Shown: positions 54,273 through 63,542, numbered from the stretch's first letter. The stretch is 64,000 bases of DNA from Sporanaerobium hydrogeniformans (GCF_002735925.1 NZ_PEDL01000016.1:1-64000), one strand, 5' to 3'. The notes: generated by a model from the sequence alone, not told the origin. Translations and numbers: made by a program.

Positions 54273-55619
54273 CTTTACAATCCCTTTATCCTTCCATTTT
54301 CCTTGTGCATAGCGGATACAGCTTATAAGCCCTGTTATAAGCCATGTAAGCCCTGTTGTATACCAAATACTAAGCATCCCAATGCTAGGAATAAAGGTAA
54401 GTGGCTTTGCTAGACCTACCCTTCCTGCTACTTCAACAAAACCAGAGAGCATGGCAAACTTTACATCTCCACAACCATTTAAGACATTTCTTGTTACATA
54501 AATCATTCCCAAGCCTGCATAAAAAAGACTGGTAATACGAATACCTTTTGCCCCTTCTAAAATAACATCTTGTTCCTTAATAAAGAAGCCCATAATCGTT
54601 TCTCCACCTACCCATGCAACTGGGAGCATAAATAAACTAAACAGGGTACTAATCATAGCTCCTGTCCAAAAGCCTCTCTTCACACGCTCCAGATTACCTG
54701 CCCCCATATTTTGCCCCGTATAAGTAGCAATTGCTGCACCTAGGGATGTAAAAGGTTGATGCACAAGCTGTTCAAAACGTGAAGCAACAGTAAATGCTGC
54801 TAAAATAGTTGGCCCAAACCCATTAACTACCCTTTGTAGCACAATACAAGAAACAGCAATCAGTGCATTTTGCAAGGCTACTGGTAAACCTAAATAAATA
54901 CACTGCCTAAAGAGTTGTAAATCCGGTACATATTCTTTAAGAGGTATTTTGAAAACAGGTACCTTAAGCCATGCATAGAGCATACATCCAAAGCCTGCTA
55001 TAAGTTGGGCAATGATTGTCGCTAAAGCCACACCTAATACACCCATATTAAAGCCAACAACAAATAATAAGTCAAGAACTACATTAATCACACAGGCTAC
55101 CGCAAGAAATAGTAAGGGTGTCCTCGTATCTCCTAAAGCCCTCAATATAGAGGCTACCCCATTATAAAGTGCTACAGCGACTAACCCTCCACAAGTTATT
55201 TGTAAGTATAAAACGGCATCCTCTAACATCACATTAGGTGTATTTAATAATTGCATCACAGGTCTTGCCAAAAGAATGCCAAGCCCACCCATAATCAACG
55301 CACTCATAAGCATGACATAAAAAGAAGTGACTATAGCCCTCTTTACTTTTTCTATCATCCCAGCCCCAAAAAGCTGTGAAACAATGATGCCTATTCCCGC
55401 TCCTAATCCAAAGCTAAGTGAAAAAAACAAAAAACCGATGGAACCTGTAGCGCCCACAGCTCCCAAAGCATTTTTTCCTACAAATTGACCCACTACCCAT
55501 GTGTCTACCATGTTATACAGTTGTTGAAATAAATTCCCTGCTAACATAGGAATGGTAAACATGAGTAGTAACTTTGTTGGGCTCCCTTTAGTCATATCTT
55601 GTGTATAGTTTCTCGCCAT
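54264..55619 (-). CDS. MATE-family exporter (second)
   Basis: 451 aa with about twelve membrane segments. MATE motifs include MLAGNLFQQLYNMVDTWVVG and NVVLDLLFVVGFNMGVLGVA. It differs from the 19833 MATE in its loops and N-terminus. It is monocistronic, convergent with the AraC gene. A drug or metabolite efflux role is inferred from the family. Confidence 0.94.
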   Translation of the reverse strand: MARNYTQDMTKGSPTKLLLMFTIPMLAGNLFQQLYNMVDTWVVGQFVGKNALGAVGATGSIGFLFFSLSFGLGAGIGIIVSQLFGAGMIEKVKRAIVTSFYVMLMSALIMGGLGILLARPVMQLLNTPNVMLEDAVLYLQITCGGLVAVALYNGVASILRALGDTRTPLLFLAVACVINVVLDLLFVVGFNMGVLGVALATIIAQLIAGFGCMLYAWLKVPVFKIPLKEYVPDLQLFRQCIYLGLPVALQNALIAVSCIVLQRVVNGFGPTILAAFTVASRFEQLVHQPFTSLGAAIATYTGQNMGAGNLERVKRGFWTGAMISTLFSLFMLPVAWVGGETIMGFFIKEQDVILEGAKGIRITSLFYAGLGMIYVTRNVLNGCGDVKFAMLSGFVEVAGRVGLAKPLTFIPSIGMLSIWYTTGLTWLITGLISCIRYAQGKWKDKGIVKHS

Positions 55620-55764
55620 AACTTCCTCCCCTTTTATAGGACTTTTAAGGCTTAAACCTTATTTCCATATATCATTCACCCCATTATAATCACCACCCCA
55701 TTTATAGTCAATTGTTATAATTCTTATTTTTGATGTGTTTTCTTATACTCTTTTAAACCGCATC

Positions 55765-55800
55765 TAAAAACAGAACTACCCAAATGAATCAGTAGTTCTG
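55765..55800 (-). terminator. Terminator of the TPR-protein gene
   Basis: CAGAACTAC (55771-55779) and GTAGTTCTG (55792-55800) form a 9-bp stem. On the minus strand TTTTTAG follows. It lies 37 bp beyond the stop at 55837. Confidence 0.88.
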
Positions 55801-55836
55801 CTATAGTTTTTATCACTTATTCAATTTAGTACGCAG

Positions 55837-57708
55837 TTATTTAAAACTCTCTACAGATTCAATACCTGTTTGAGGCCAACCCTTTTCATCTAAAGATTTA
55901 TTATCATAGGTTTTCTTAAGTTCAGCTATCTTAGTATAATAGTCATTACCATCACTGAGTTTATGGATGCTCTTTAAAGCCTCCTTCACCTCTAGTTGAT
56001 AATCGTTGGAATAAATTTCTTGTAAGTTGCCATAAGCCCTTTTGTAATTAGAATCTTGTTCGATGGCTTCATTATAATAACCTACTATTTTTATAGTCAA
56101 ATCTTTTTGACTTAAAGTTGATGACTCTATCGCTTTAAATTTGTCAGGATACTTGGTGTAATAGTATTTATAAACATAGCCAAGTGCATTATTGGCTATT
56201 GGATTTTTGGGATTAAGCTTATAGGCTTTATAAATATATTTTAGCCCATTGTCTAATTCTTCTGCATTAGGCCTTGTATGATTGAAATAAGCAAGACCTA
56301 AGAGTAAATTAGAATAGTCACTCTCTGAAACGAGCTCCATATCTTTATTTTGATTGGCATAATTGTACTTGTTATACTGATTAACAACCTCTTCAAAGTA
56401 CTCAAAACTCTTTTTGTACTCTCCTTTTTTTGCTAAATCATCTGCTAGCTTTAGCACACTGTTATCATTTTCATAAGATTGGGTCATTTGGTTGAAGTTA
56501 CCCGTCCCAATTTCATCATATATCTTCTTACTTGCTTCTGTATTTCCTTCAGTTACATAGATATCCCCTAAAAGCTTTAGTACTGTTTCATATAGGTTAC
56601 TTTGCATAATACCTTTGAAACCTGTTACATTATAGGTTGCAATAGTTGTTCTACACTTTTCTAGGTAAGTTTTCTTTGCTGAAGTATCCTTTGCTTTTAT
56701 AGCTGCTTGATATAAATACTGGACATAGTTCTCTGCTACTACTGGATTTTTAAGGGCATCCTTTTGAGCTTCCATATAATTTTCTACTACTTGGACAGCA
56801 TGTTGAGGATAGCCTACCTCATTTAAGAGCTCCGTTGCAAACCAAATATTATTTTTTAAATCTACTCTTTTTATAAATTCTTCTGGAAAATTTTTCGCTA
56901 CCATTTTATAGAGATTATTGGCTTTTACCTCATTTGTATTAGCCTTATAAAAATTTGCTAAAGTATAGATTGTATCTAAATCCTTTGGGTCAAACTTGGT
57001 TATTTGTAAATAAAAGCTCTCTACTAATGCAAACAAATTCTTATTCTCTGCATTTTGTTTAAGAAAGTCATGCAACTGTTGCAACTCTTTCGTATAAGTC
57101 TTAAGTGTTTCTACCTTTGTTGTAGCCCCAAGAAGCTTCTTGTACTTTGTTACTACATATTTTTCAAGTGCACTTGCTTTTATCTGTACTTTTTTGGATA
57201 TACTGCTTACTTTATCTTGCTGAGTTTTTAAAGCTGTCGGCACGGTCTTTGTATAAACCTTAACAGGAACCTTCCCACCATATCTATTAGTACCTGTTAT
57301 TGTTTTTAAATAATAATGATTAGAATCAGCATAAAGGTTGACTATGGCATTCATTTTACGCATATCTGGATTAACAATTTTTAGGTTACCTTCTTGTAAC
57401 TGCCAACCTACATGTCCTGAGTTCTCATTTCCAATAGCTATCCCCCATACATACAATCCTGTACTATCCTTCCTAAGCGCATCTCCTTGGATAGTATATG
57501 TAGGCTGCTGAGTATTAAGCTGATTTAACTTAGCTGTTTCCGTGGTTAACTCTCGAGCTACATTTGTCACTTCTAACTTCAACTTCTGTAGCTCTTTATC
57601 CATAACACTCGCCTTTAACACCTGTGCACTCCATACAATGTATAGAACACTCATCACCATCATAACCTTTAAAATTTGCCTTTTCTTAACTATCATCACT
57701 TGCTTCAT
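55837..57708 (-). CDS. Exported tetratricopeptide-repeat protein of unknown function
   Basis: 623 aa. A basic N-terminus and a hydrophobic segment (about 14-33) form a signal peptide or anchor; no lipobox is present. About 68-140 is a beta-rich domain (TYTIQGDALRKDSTGLYVWG). From about 230 to 600 the protein is made of TPR-like helical pairs (FDPKDLDTIYTLANFYKANT, AYKLNPKNPIANNALGYVYK, NEAIEQDSNYKRAYGNLQEI). It is monocistronic with its own terminator. A scaffold role at the cell surface is possible. No domain of known function is recognised in the N-terminal half. Confidence 0.85.
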   Translation of the reverse strand: MKQVMIVKKRQILKVMMVMSVLYIVWSAQVLKASVMDKELQKLKLEVTNVARELTTETAKLNQLNTQQPTYTIQGDALRKDSTGLYVWGIAIGNENSGHVGWQLQEGNLKIVNPDMRKMNAIVNLYADSNHYYLKTITGTNRYGGKVPVKVYTKTVPTALKTQQDKVSSISKKVQIKASALEKYVVTKYKKLLGATTKVETLKTYTKELQQLHDFLKQNAENKNLFALVESFYLQITKFDPKDLDTIYTLANFYKANTNEVKANNLYKMVAKNFPEEFIKRVDLKNNIWFATELLNEVGYPQHAVQVVENYMEAQKDALKNPVVAENYVQYLYQAAIKAKDTSAKKTYLEKCRTTIATYNVTGFKGIMQSNLYETVLKLLGDIYVTEGNTEASKKIYDEIGTGNFNQMTQSYENDNSVLKLADDLAKKGEYKKSFEYFEEVVNQYNKYNYANQNKDMELVSESDYSNLLLGLAYFNHTRPNAEELDNGLKYIYKAYKLNPKNPIANNALGYVYKYYYTKYPDKFKAIESSTLSQKDLTIKIVGYYNEAIEQDSNYKRAYGNLQEIYSNDYQLEVKEALKSIHKLSDGNDYYTKIAELKKTYDNKSLDEKGWPQTGIESVESFK

Positions 57709-57806
57709 CCTGTTATAAATCCCCCTGTCCCATATAATGTTATAAAAATAAAAATTGTTTTAATTATAATAACATATTTGGAGTATTTCTTCTATATTTA
57801 CTACAG

Positions 57807-57846
57807 AAAAAGGGATAACCTATTACTAAAAATAAGCTATCCCTTT
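57807..57846 (-). terminator. Terminator of the fliB gene
   Basis: AAAGGGATA (57808-57816) pairs with TATCCCTTT region (57838-57846) around a loop with partial extra pairing. On the minus strand CCCTTTTTCTG follows. Confidence 0.85.
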
Positions 57847-57859
57847 CCTATTTATCTTT

Positions 57860-59005
57860 TTATAATTTACCCTCTCCAAGCAGAAGAGCCAGGTATCCCC
57901 ACTCCAAAATAACATCTTCAAAACTCTTTACTAAGTAGTCTCTTATCTCTTCTTGTTCATAGCCTGTTACTCTTGAAATAAGTGTTATGTACTCACGCAC
58001 TAACATATAGTCTACTTCTTGTTTATCCTCCATTAACCACTTTATAAAAATAGCATGTTTCATGGTACTATAAGTCATTACTAACCATTCAAATACCACT
58101 ACTACATCCTGAAGCTCCATTTCCTCTGTTAAGCAACTTGCAAAGACTTCTGCTATCCAATAATTCTTGATTAGCTTTTCATAAGCAAGGAAAAATCCTT
58201 CAAATTGCTGAAGTTTTTCTAAAAGCTCTTGATCAGAATAATACTGCTCTAAATTCTCAGCATACTGTGAAAGCTCCTCTAAATAATTCACATACACTTC
58301 TTGTGCACGATAGTCTTGAACGATATCTAAAAAAAGCTCATTCCTTTCCCAAAGTGTATCTATTGCATGTGTCTCCATTTTTCTCATTTCCTCTGCCAAG
58401 GCAGCAAAATAGTCTTCATCTTCATAGGCTTCAATACTTTCTAAAGATAACTCTGCTTCCTGTAATAACTCCAAGAGAACATAAAAAATCATAAGGAGAC
58501 GCTCTGTTAAGAAATAGCCTTCATCCTCTAACAAAGCAAGCATCAAGTTTCTTAGTTCATATAAAGGTGACACTTCCTTCTTACCTTTTCCTTCCTCTAC
58601 AAATAAATCACTATCTACTTGCTGTTTGATAAGGTCTATAGCCTCTGGACACCCAAAATCTATAGCATATTCTATCCTCCCCTCAAACTGATTAATACGT
58701 CTTGGAAAGCGTATGCAGGTTTCAGCTAAAAATGCTTCCCCTAATTCTAGCACAACCTTACAAAGCTTTTCTTTACTCAGAAAAGGACACTTTTTCTCTT
58801 CATTTAGCTCTATCATATAATCTTCATCTTCTTTTTGTATGTAATGACAAAGCACTTTAGGCGTATCTCTTAGCTTGACTTTTTGCCATTTTTTAGCTGT
58901 CTCATCATCTATTGGAATGCGCCATTCTTGACAACATGTAAAAGAACATTGATCTGCTTTGCAACGAAAGCTATCATAATAACCCATTTTAATCGTATGA
59001 TTCAT
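57860..59005 (-). CDS. fliB: FliB-family flagellin lysine-N-methylase
   Basis: 381 aa. The N-terminal third carries the FliB/YkgJ-like cysteine pattern: FRCKADQCSFTCCQEWRIPI, CPFLSKEKLCKVV, ETCIRFPRRINQ and DFGCPEAIDL. The rest is helical. FliB methylates surface lysines of flagellin in Salmonella and other motile bacteria; the cysteines probably hold a metal cluster. No flagellar gene is in this window, so flagellin is an assumed substrate. It is followed by its own terminator and precedes the TPR-protein gene on the same strand. The ATG at 59005 follows AAGGAG. Confidence 0.85.
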   Translation of the reverse strand: MNHTIKMGYYDSFRCKADQCSFTCCQEWRIPIDDETAKKWQKVKLRDTPKVLCHYIQKEDEDYMIELNEEKKCPFLSKEKLCKVVLELGEAFLAETCIRFPRRINQFEGRIEYAIDFGCPEAIDLIKQQVDSDLFVEEGKGKKEVSPLYELRNLMLALLEDEGYFLTERLLMIFYVLLELLQEAELSLESIEAYEDEDYFAALAEEMRKMETHAIDTLWERNELFLDIVQDYRAQEVYVNYLEELSQYAENLEQYYSDQELLEKLQQFEGFFLAYEKLIKNYWIAEVFASCLTEEMELQDVVVVFEWLVMTYSTMKHAIFIKWLMEDKQEVDYMLVREYITLISRVTGYEQEEIRDYLVKSFEDVILEWGYLALLLGEGKL

Positions 59006-59063
59006 ACTATCTCCTTGTCCAGCCTTTGGCTTCTTAATCTATCTTTTGTCATTATAATATAAA

Positions 59064-59097
59064 AGTAGCAGATACTCCATACGAAATATCTGCTACT
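59064..59097 (-). terminator. Terminator of the diguanylate cyclase gene
   Basis: AGTAGCAGATA (59064-59074) pairs perfectly with TATCTGCTACT (59087-59097), followed by TTTTATATT on the minus strand. It begins 2 bp beyond the stop. Confidence 0.9.
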
Positions 59098-59098
59098 T

Positions 59099-60004
59099 CT
59101 ACCTATCGTTCCCTTTTTTCGCCCTGTACATACTCTGATCTGCCTTCTTTAGCAATTCACCCATAAATTCCTTTGAAGCCTCAAAGCACTCTGTATACGA
59201 ATATCCAAAATCTACATCTACATATTTTTGCTTATTGAGCTCCAAACTTATTTTGTTCACCTCTTGATGTAAGTAATGAATTTTTGCTTCAATCTCCTCT
59301 TTGGTGCAATTAACTAGTACAATAATAAATTCATCTCCCCCTAGGCGAATAACGGAATCTTGTTTACGTACATTTTTTTTAAATACTGTTGCTACCTCTC
59401 TTAAGACATGGTCTCCCATTTCATGTCCCATCTTATCATTAATATCCTTAAACTTTTTCAAGTCTGCCATAATAAATGCTATCTTTTTAGCTGCCTTATT
59501 ATTATGACGATAAAGAAAAAGATACTCCTCTAAGTACCTACGGTTATAGACTAAAGTAAGAGGATCTTCATAGATTTTACGGTAAGTCTCTGCTATTAGT
59601 TCAATAATACTACTATCTTCTACATCACTTATTCCAAACTTCTGAAAAAGAGAGGCATCAGAAACACCATTTACAATCTCTACAATTACCTTGTATTCTT
59701 TTCCGACTTCATCTAAGACTTTAACCGGTCTTGAAAGAACATGATATACTTCATTATCCCGAAACTCATATTTTTCCTTTTGACATTCATCTATTAAGGC
59801 TTGCATACTTATACAGTGCTCACAACGCTCTTCTTTGTTCCACATTTTATAGCAGGGTTCCTTTTTTTCTAAGGTATTCCCCTGTTGTCCAAAAGCTATA
59901 ACAGTTGTTTCTTCTGTGTCAACTAAGCGAACTACATCAAAAAAAGGCTGCATACTTTCTACTGCATTTTTTATCCTATCTATACTTAAATTTTCCATTA
60001 GCAT
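59099..60004 (-). CDS. Diguanylate cyclase with cysteine-containing N-terminal sensor
   Basis: 301 aa from ATG 60004; the longest frame starts at a TTG (60019), while GAGG is spaced for 60004. The C-terminal half is an active-looking GGDEF domain: VIRLGGDEFIIVL, preceded by RKQD, the RXXD product-inhibition site five residues before. The N-terminal half is PAS-like and carries KKEPCYKMWNKEERCEHCIS, three Cys suitable for metal or redox sensing. It makes c-di-GMP and could oppose the phosphodiesterase at 7227-8915. Confidence 0.93.
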   Translation of the reverse strand: MLMENLSIDRIKNAVESMQPFFDVVRLVDTEETTVIAFGQQGNTLEKKEPCYKMWNKEERCEHCISMQALIDECQKEKYEFRDNEVYHVLSRPVKVLDEVGKEYKVIVEIVNGVSDASLFQKFGISDVEDSSIIELIAETYRKIYEDPLTLVYNRRYLEEYLFLYRHNNKAAKKIAFIMADLKKFKDINDKMGHEMGDHVLREVATVFKKNVRKQDSVIRLGGDEFIIVLVNCTKEEIEAKIHYLHQEVNKISLELNKQKYVDVDFGYSYTECFEASKEFMGELLKKADQSMYRAKKGNDR

Positions 60005-60075
60005 CCGTTCCTCTGCCAAAATTTTGCCTTTATTCCCATCTATTTACTAATTACATTCTATTATTTATAGACATC

Positions 60076-60104
60076 ATTATACAGAATTTGATATACATAT
60101 GCAA
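60076..60104 (-). promoter_or_regulatory. Sigma-A promoter of the diguanylate cyclase gene
   Basis: TTGCAT (60099-60104), 17 bp and TATAAT (60076-60081) on the minus strand, about 70 bp upstream of the chosen start. Confidence 0.75.
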
Positions 60105-60138
60105 CTCTATAGGAGTCCTTATGTCATACCGTTTTTTG

Positions 60139-60480
60139 TTATTCCCAATCCTTCCATACTTCTGGTTTATAACCTATGGTAGCCTGCTTTGCATTACGAA
60201 CAATAGGCGTATTAAGGAGCACTGGATATTCTAATACTCTTTTTTCCTTGTTCATATTAGAAGCAAATTGGATACGTGCTACTGCCTCTTTATCTCTACA
60301 GTTCTTATCAATCATCACTTCTATACCACCTACAGCTTGCTTGATGCTATTAAGTTCTCCTTGGCTTAAGCCCTTTTCTTTTAAATCTACAAATTGATAT
60401 TTTATACCACGTTCCTTAAAATAACGCTCTGCTTTTTTGGTATCAAAGCATTTCTTAGTTCCAAAAATTTGTATATTCAT
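60139..60480 (-). CDS. ArsC/Spx-family thioredoxin-fold protein
   Basis: 113 aa from ATG 60480, chosen over an upstream TTG that overlaps the GGAG site. The N-terminus reads IQIFGTKKCFDTKKAERYFK with a single Cys, so the CXXC pair of Spx is absent. The C-terminal part, LLNTPIVRNAKQATIGYKPE, keeps the ArsC/Spx Pro and Arg. It may be an arsenate-reductase-like enzyme or a Spx-like regulator; with one Cys it would need a partner thiol. It is monocistronic. Confidence 0.88.
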   Translation of the reverse strand: MNIQIFGTKKCFDTKKAERYFKERGIKYQFVDLKEKGLSQGELNSIKQAVGGIEVMIDKNCRDKEAVARIQFASNMNKEKRVLEYPVLLNTPIVRNAKQATIGYKPEVWKDWE

Positions 60481-60700
60481 TGTTTCACTCTCCAATCCCT
60501 CTCAATAAGCTCTTTTATCCTCTAGCTTACCTTCTAACTTGTCCATTATCCCTCATTTTTTCATTAAATGATAGACCCTAATCGTAATAGTCCTCTATTT
60601 TCCTTTATCTTACCTATTGTTTTTAAAATGTTTAAATGACATGCACACATTTTACTTTTTTGTAATATATTACTATAAATTTATTTTTAGGAGAAATAAG

Positions 60701-61192
60701 ATGCCTCCCTTTGCAGCCGTTAGTGGAATAATTACCAGTATAGAAAGTTTCCCTACCTCTACCAACGATAAAACTGCTTGTTCACTTATTATAGGTATAA
60801 AGAGTAACAACCAGAATCTTACCTATTTTACGCTTGATTTAAATACCTATTTTGTTAATCATGTTACCTTACAAAAAGGAGATTCTATTACAGCCTATTA
60901 TGACACCTCTGTTCCAGTTGTCCTTATTTATCCTCCCCGTTATAGAGCTGTTGTCATTGCTAAAAATTCTAGAGATTATTTTGTTAAAGTAGATTACTTC
61001 AATAATGAATTAGTAAGTAGTGATAATCAGTTAAAACTTAATATCTCTCCCCGGACACAACGCTTACTACCTAATAATCAGAACTATCTAGGAGAACTTA
61101 GAAATAGAAATCTTGTAGTTCTTTACCGTCGTGCCACGAAAAGCATCCCTGCAGTAACTACACCTTTTACAGTTATTGTCCTCTGTCTATAG
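60701..61192 (+). CDS. Conserved clostridial protein of unknown function
   Basis: 163 aa. ATG 60701 follows AGGAG by 7 nt; the upstream in-frame ATGs lack such a site. The protein is beta-rich with repeated hydrophobic strands (FAAVSGIITSIESFPTS, YFTLDLNTYFVNHVTLQKGD, VDYFNNELVSSDNQLKLNIS, TPFTVIVLCL). A YPPRYRAVVIAK motif occurs in the middle. There is no signal peptide. I recall similar sequences across Clostridia but no function. An OB- or beta-barrel-like fold is a guess. It is monocistronic. Confidence 0.8.
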   Translation: MPPFAAVSGIITSIESFPTSTNDKTACSLIIGIKSNNQNLTYFTLDLNTYFVNHVTLQKGDSITAYYDTSVPVVLIYPPRYRAVVIAKNSRDYFVKVDYFNNELVSSDNQLKLNISPRTQRLLPNNQNYLGELRNRNLVVLYRRATKSIPAVTTPFTVIVLCL

Positions 61193-61223
61193 ATATAGGA
61201 ATTTCATAGGCTCAAACTTATAA

Positions 61224-61270
61224 CACCTCTTAAAAAACCATCCTTTCAGGTTCTTTAAGAGGTGCTTTTT
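61224..61270 (+). terminator. Terminator of the unknown gene
   Basis: CACCTCTTAAAAAACC (61224-61239) pairs with GGTTCTTTAAGAGGTG (61249-61264) with one mismatch. CTTTTT follows on the plus strand. Confidence 0.9.
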
Positions 61271-61289
61271 AACCTAAACTTATTCTTAC

Positions 61290-62336
61290 TTAAGCTTTTA
61301 TTGCCCATCTCATTTTTGTTGAACGTGCACGGCCGTTTCTATTACACTCCTCAGTAGATGGTCTAATAACCTCCGTTGCAATTTCGCTATAAACTCCTTC
61401 ACGTAATAACCTTTTAAAGGATTTTTTGACAAGCCTATCTTCTCCTGAATGGAAAGTGAGTATGGCAACACGCCCCCCCTTTGAAAGAACACTGGGAAGC
61501 TTTTCTAAAAATTCTTCTAGTACTTCAAATTCACTGTTCACATCAATACGTAATGCTTGAAAAGTTCTTTGACATGATTTTTTAACCCCTTCTTTTCGTT
61601 TATCTTCTGGAATAAAGGCAAGTGCTTCCCCTATAACTTGCTGAAGCTGAGTGGTCGTAGAGATATACTCTTTTTTCTTTGTCTTAGAAATAATCGCCTT
61701 AGCTATCTCTTTTGCATAAGGTTCATCTGAATTCTCAATTAACATGCCTTGTAATTCTTCTTGCGTAACTTCTTTTAAACGTTCTGCTGCAGATAAGCCT
61801 TTTTCAGGATTTAGACGTAAATCCAATGGTCCTTCCTGTTTAAAGGAAAAGCCTCTATCTGGATTATCAATTTGCATAGAAGAAACTCCTAAATCCGCTA
61901 ACATAAAATCAAAGGAACCTGCTTCTTTGGCTACTTGGTCAATATCCTTAAAATTTAATTGTTTGATTGTTAATAGATTCTCATCATATCCTAAGTCTTT
62001 TAAACGTTTTTTCGTTTTTACTATTTCAATAGGATCTACATCTAAAGCATACATATGCCCTTCGCCTCTTAGGCATTTTAGCATTTCTAAGGTATGACCG
62101 CCATAGCCAAGAGTTGCATCGAGTCCTATCTGTCCTGGTTTTATTTGCAAAAATTCCAGTATCTCTTTAACACATATTGAAAGATGCATACCAGCAGGAG
62201 TGCTTCCCTTTTGAATAACCCTCTCAATAGTATCTTTATATTTTTCAGGCTGAAGTTCTTTATACTTTTCTTTATAACTCTTAGGATGCGTTCCTTTATA
62301 TCTTACACGTCGTTTATGTTGTTCTTGATTATTCAT
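61290..62336 (-). CDS. RsmH-family 16S rRNA (cytosine-N4) methyltransferase, stand-alone paralogue
   Basis: 348 aa, some 40 longer than the usual 310. Residues about 1-45 are a basic extension (KRRVRYKGTHPKSYKEKYKE). The RsmH core follows: GLDATLGYGGHTLEML, ALDVDPIEI, FMLADLGVSSMQIDNPDRGF, FKQEGPLDLRLNP and AILTFHSGEDRLVKKSFK. The motif normally reading GGGGHS is GYGGHT. It is not beside ftsL or mra genes, so it is probably a second copy, not the dcw-cluster rsmH. SAM-dependent methylation is sure; the target base is not. Confidence 0.87.
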   Translation of the reverse strand: MNNQEQHKRRVRYKGTHPKSYKEKYKELQPEKYKDTIERVIQKGSTPAGMHLSICVKEILEFLQIKPGQIGLDATLGYGGHTLEMLKCLRGEGHMYALDVDPIEIVKTKKRLKDLGYDENLLTIKQLNFKDIDQVAKEAGSFDFMLADLGVSSMQIDNPDRGFSFKQEGPLDLRLNPEKGLSAAERLKEVTQEELQGMLIENSDEPYAKEIAKAIISKTKKKEYISTTTQLQQVIGEALAFIPEDKRKEGVKKSCQRTFQALRIDVNSEFEVLEEFLEKLPSVLSKGGRVAILTFHSGEDRLVKKSFKRLLREGVYSEIATEVIRPSTEECNRNGRARSTKMRWAIKA

Positions 62337-62482
62337 TGCTTTCCTCGCTAACTTTTCTTAATATCACAACTAGAGTCTTTAATTAATAGTAACACATCCA
62401 CTTCATTCTTACAAAATCTTTTAACAACATACTCTCGCCTCTAACTATTTATTGGGCATCCTATTGTCATTTTAGTCTTTTT
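62337..62482. other. Non-coding stretch next to the TetR relic
   Basis: Together with the relic and terminator at 62483-62641 this makes about 365 bp without an intact gene. No conserved RNA, promoter or operator was recognised in this part. It could be decayed sequence from the rest of the TetR gene. Confidence 0.4.
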
Positions 62483-62572
62483 TTATAATGCGCCATGCGG
62501 TACAAATAGTTTTGCCGCTGCGTATATAATCTCTTGCCTTCGTCTCTCTTTTTGTTCTTTTCTAGTCTCCAT
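62483..62572 (-). pseudogene. Decayed TetR N-terminus (29 codons)
   Basis: ATG 62572 has AGGAG 8 nt upstream. The 29 codons read METRKEQKERRRQEIIYAAA then KLFVPHGAL and stop at TAA. This matches the first helix of TetR DNA-binding domains (RRQEII.AA..LF...G) but ends before the recognition helix. The downstream codons do not give a clear continuation in any frame. It is probably a truncated tetR relic, unless the short peptide is functional. Confidence 0.6.
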
Positions 62573-62592
62573 TTTTAAATCTCCTAATACAA

Positions 62593-62641
62593 AAAGGTGG
62601 CTATGAGAGCAGCATTTTATGCTGATCTCGTAGCCACCTTT
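62593..62641 (-). terminator. Terminator of the QueG-like gene
   Basis: AAAGGTGGCTATGAGAGCAGC (62593-62613, 21 nt) pairs with the 62621-62641 arm with two mismatches. On the minus strand TTTTT follows. It lies 61 bp beyond the stop and just upstream of the TetR relic. Confidence 0.85.
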
Positions 62642-62701
62642 GGGTAGGATTATGAGAATACATCTTATTAACTAAAAGAATTTCAATTGCAAAGAGTATG
62701 C

Positions 62702-63373
62702 TCATATTCCATATCTCATGGGACAAACTACTCTACACTCATTACATTCAACTGTATCAAATCCACGTTGTGTTTTACTGTATGTATTTGTTCTGCATAA
62801 TGCTTGATTTACACATCTATTCTCTATAGCATGTACTGGGCAACTATCTATACACTTAGTACAATTTGCTATACATATCCCCTGGCACAATTCATCTGAT
62901 TTCAAATCTATATCCACCAATACTGCACCAATGGTGAGCAAATTTCCAAACTGAGCATTAATGAGTAAACTATTCTTACCAAGCTCTCCAAGTCCTGCTA
63001 AAACAGCAGCATGTTTCATTGAAATCAAACCTTTACCTGTTAATGTCTCTTTGTCCCAAAATTCATATGGGGCATCACAGGGCATAGGAACTGCCCTTGC
63101 ATTAAAGAGATGTTCAATTTTGTTTGCTGCTTGTAATGCGATTCTATCTACCTCTGAGCAACTGAAATAATTATAATAGCCGTAAACCAGTCGTGAAGAG
63201 ACATGCGTTAATCCTTTGGGTAATGCTTTTCCAAACACGATTACTGCTTTGCATTTTTCAAATACATCTGTTGGTAAGAATCCTTCCGGAGTAGAAATAA
63301 ATCTATCTATATTCGCAATTCCGCATACATCTGCTCCCAAAGAAAAGAGTATTTGTTTAATTGTATCCTCCAT
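62702..63373 (-). CDS. QueG-like 4Fe-4S protein (short epoxyqueuosine reductase homologue)
   Basis: 223 aa from ATG 63373, which has AGGAGAG 5 nt upstream. The N-terminal part has GADVCGIANIDRF and the HAAVLAGLGELGKNSLLINA signature of QueG-type proteins. The C-terminus has CTKCIDSCPVHAI with an earlier Cys, and VECNECRVVCPM. Full QueG is about 380 aa with a C-terminal HEAT part, which is missing here. Short homologues occur widely in anaerobes and need not act on queuosine. It lies about 170 bp from the TetR gene on the same strand. Confidence 0.85.
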   Translation of the reverse strand: MEDTIKQILFSLGADVCGIANIDRFISTPEGFLPTDVFEKCKAVIVFGKALPKGLTHVSSRLVYGYYNYFSCSEVDRIALQAANKIEHLFNARAVPMPCDAPYEFWDKETLTGKGLISMKHAAVLAGLGELGKNSLLINAQFGNLLTIGAVLVDIDLKSDELCQGICIANCTKCIDSCPVHAIENRCVNQALCRTNTYSKTQRGFDTVECNECRVVCPMRYGI

Positions 63374-63542
63374 ATTTTCTCTCCTATTATATAAATAGTT
63401 TCTTCGCATACCATTACGCCAAATTCATCTACTGAATTTACGACTTTATCTATTGGCAATAAAACGTCTGCCTTCACTATAATTCATAATATTCATAATT
63501 ATTTTTATTTACTTCTATCTCAATTGCAATCGAAGATCCTAC

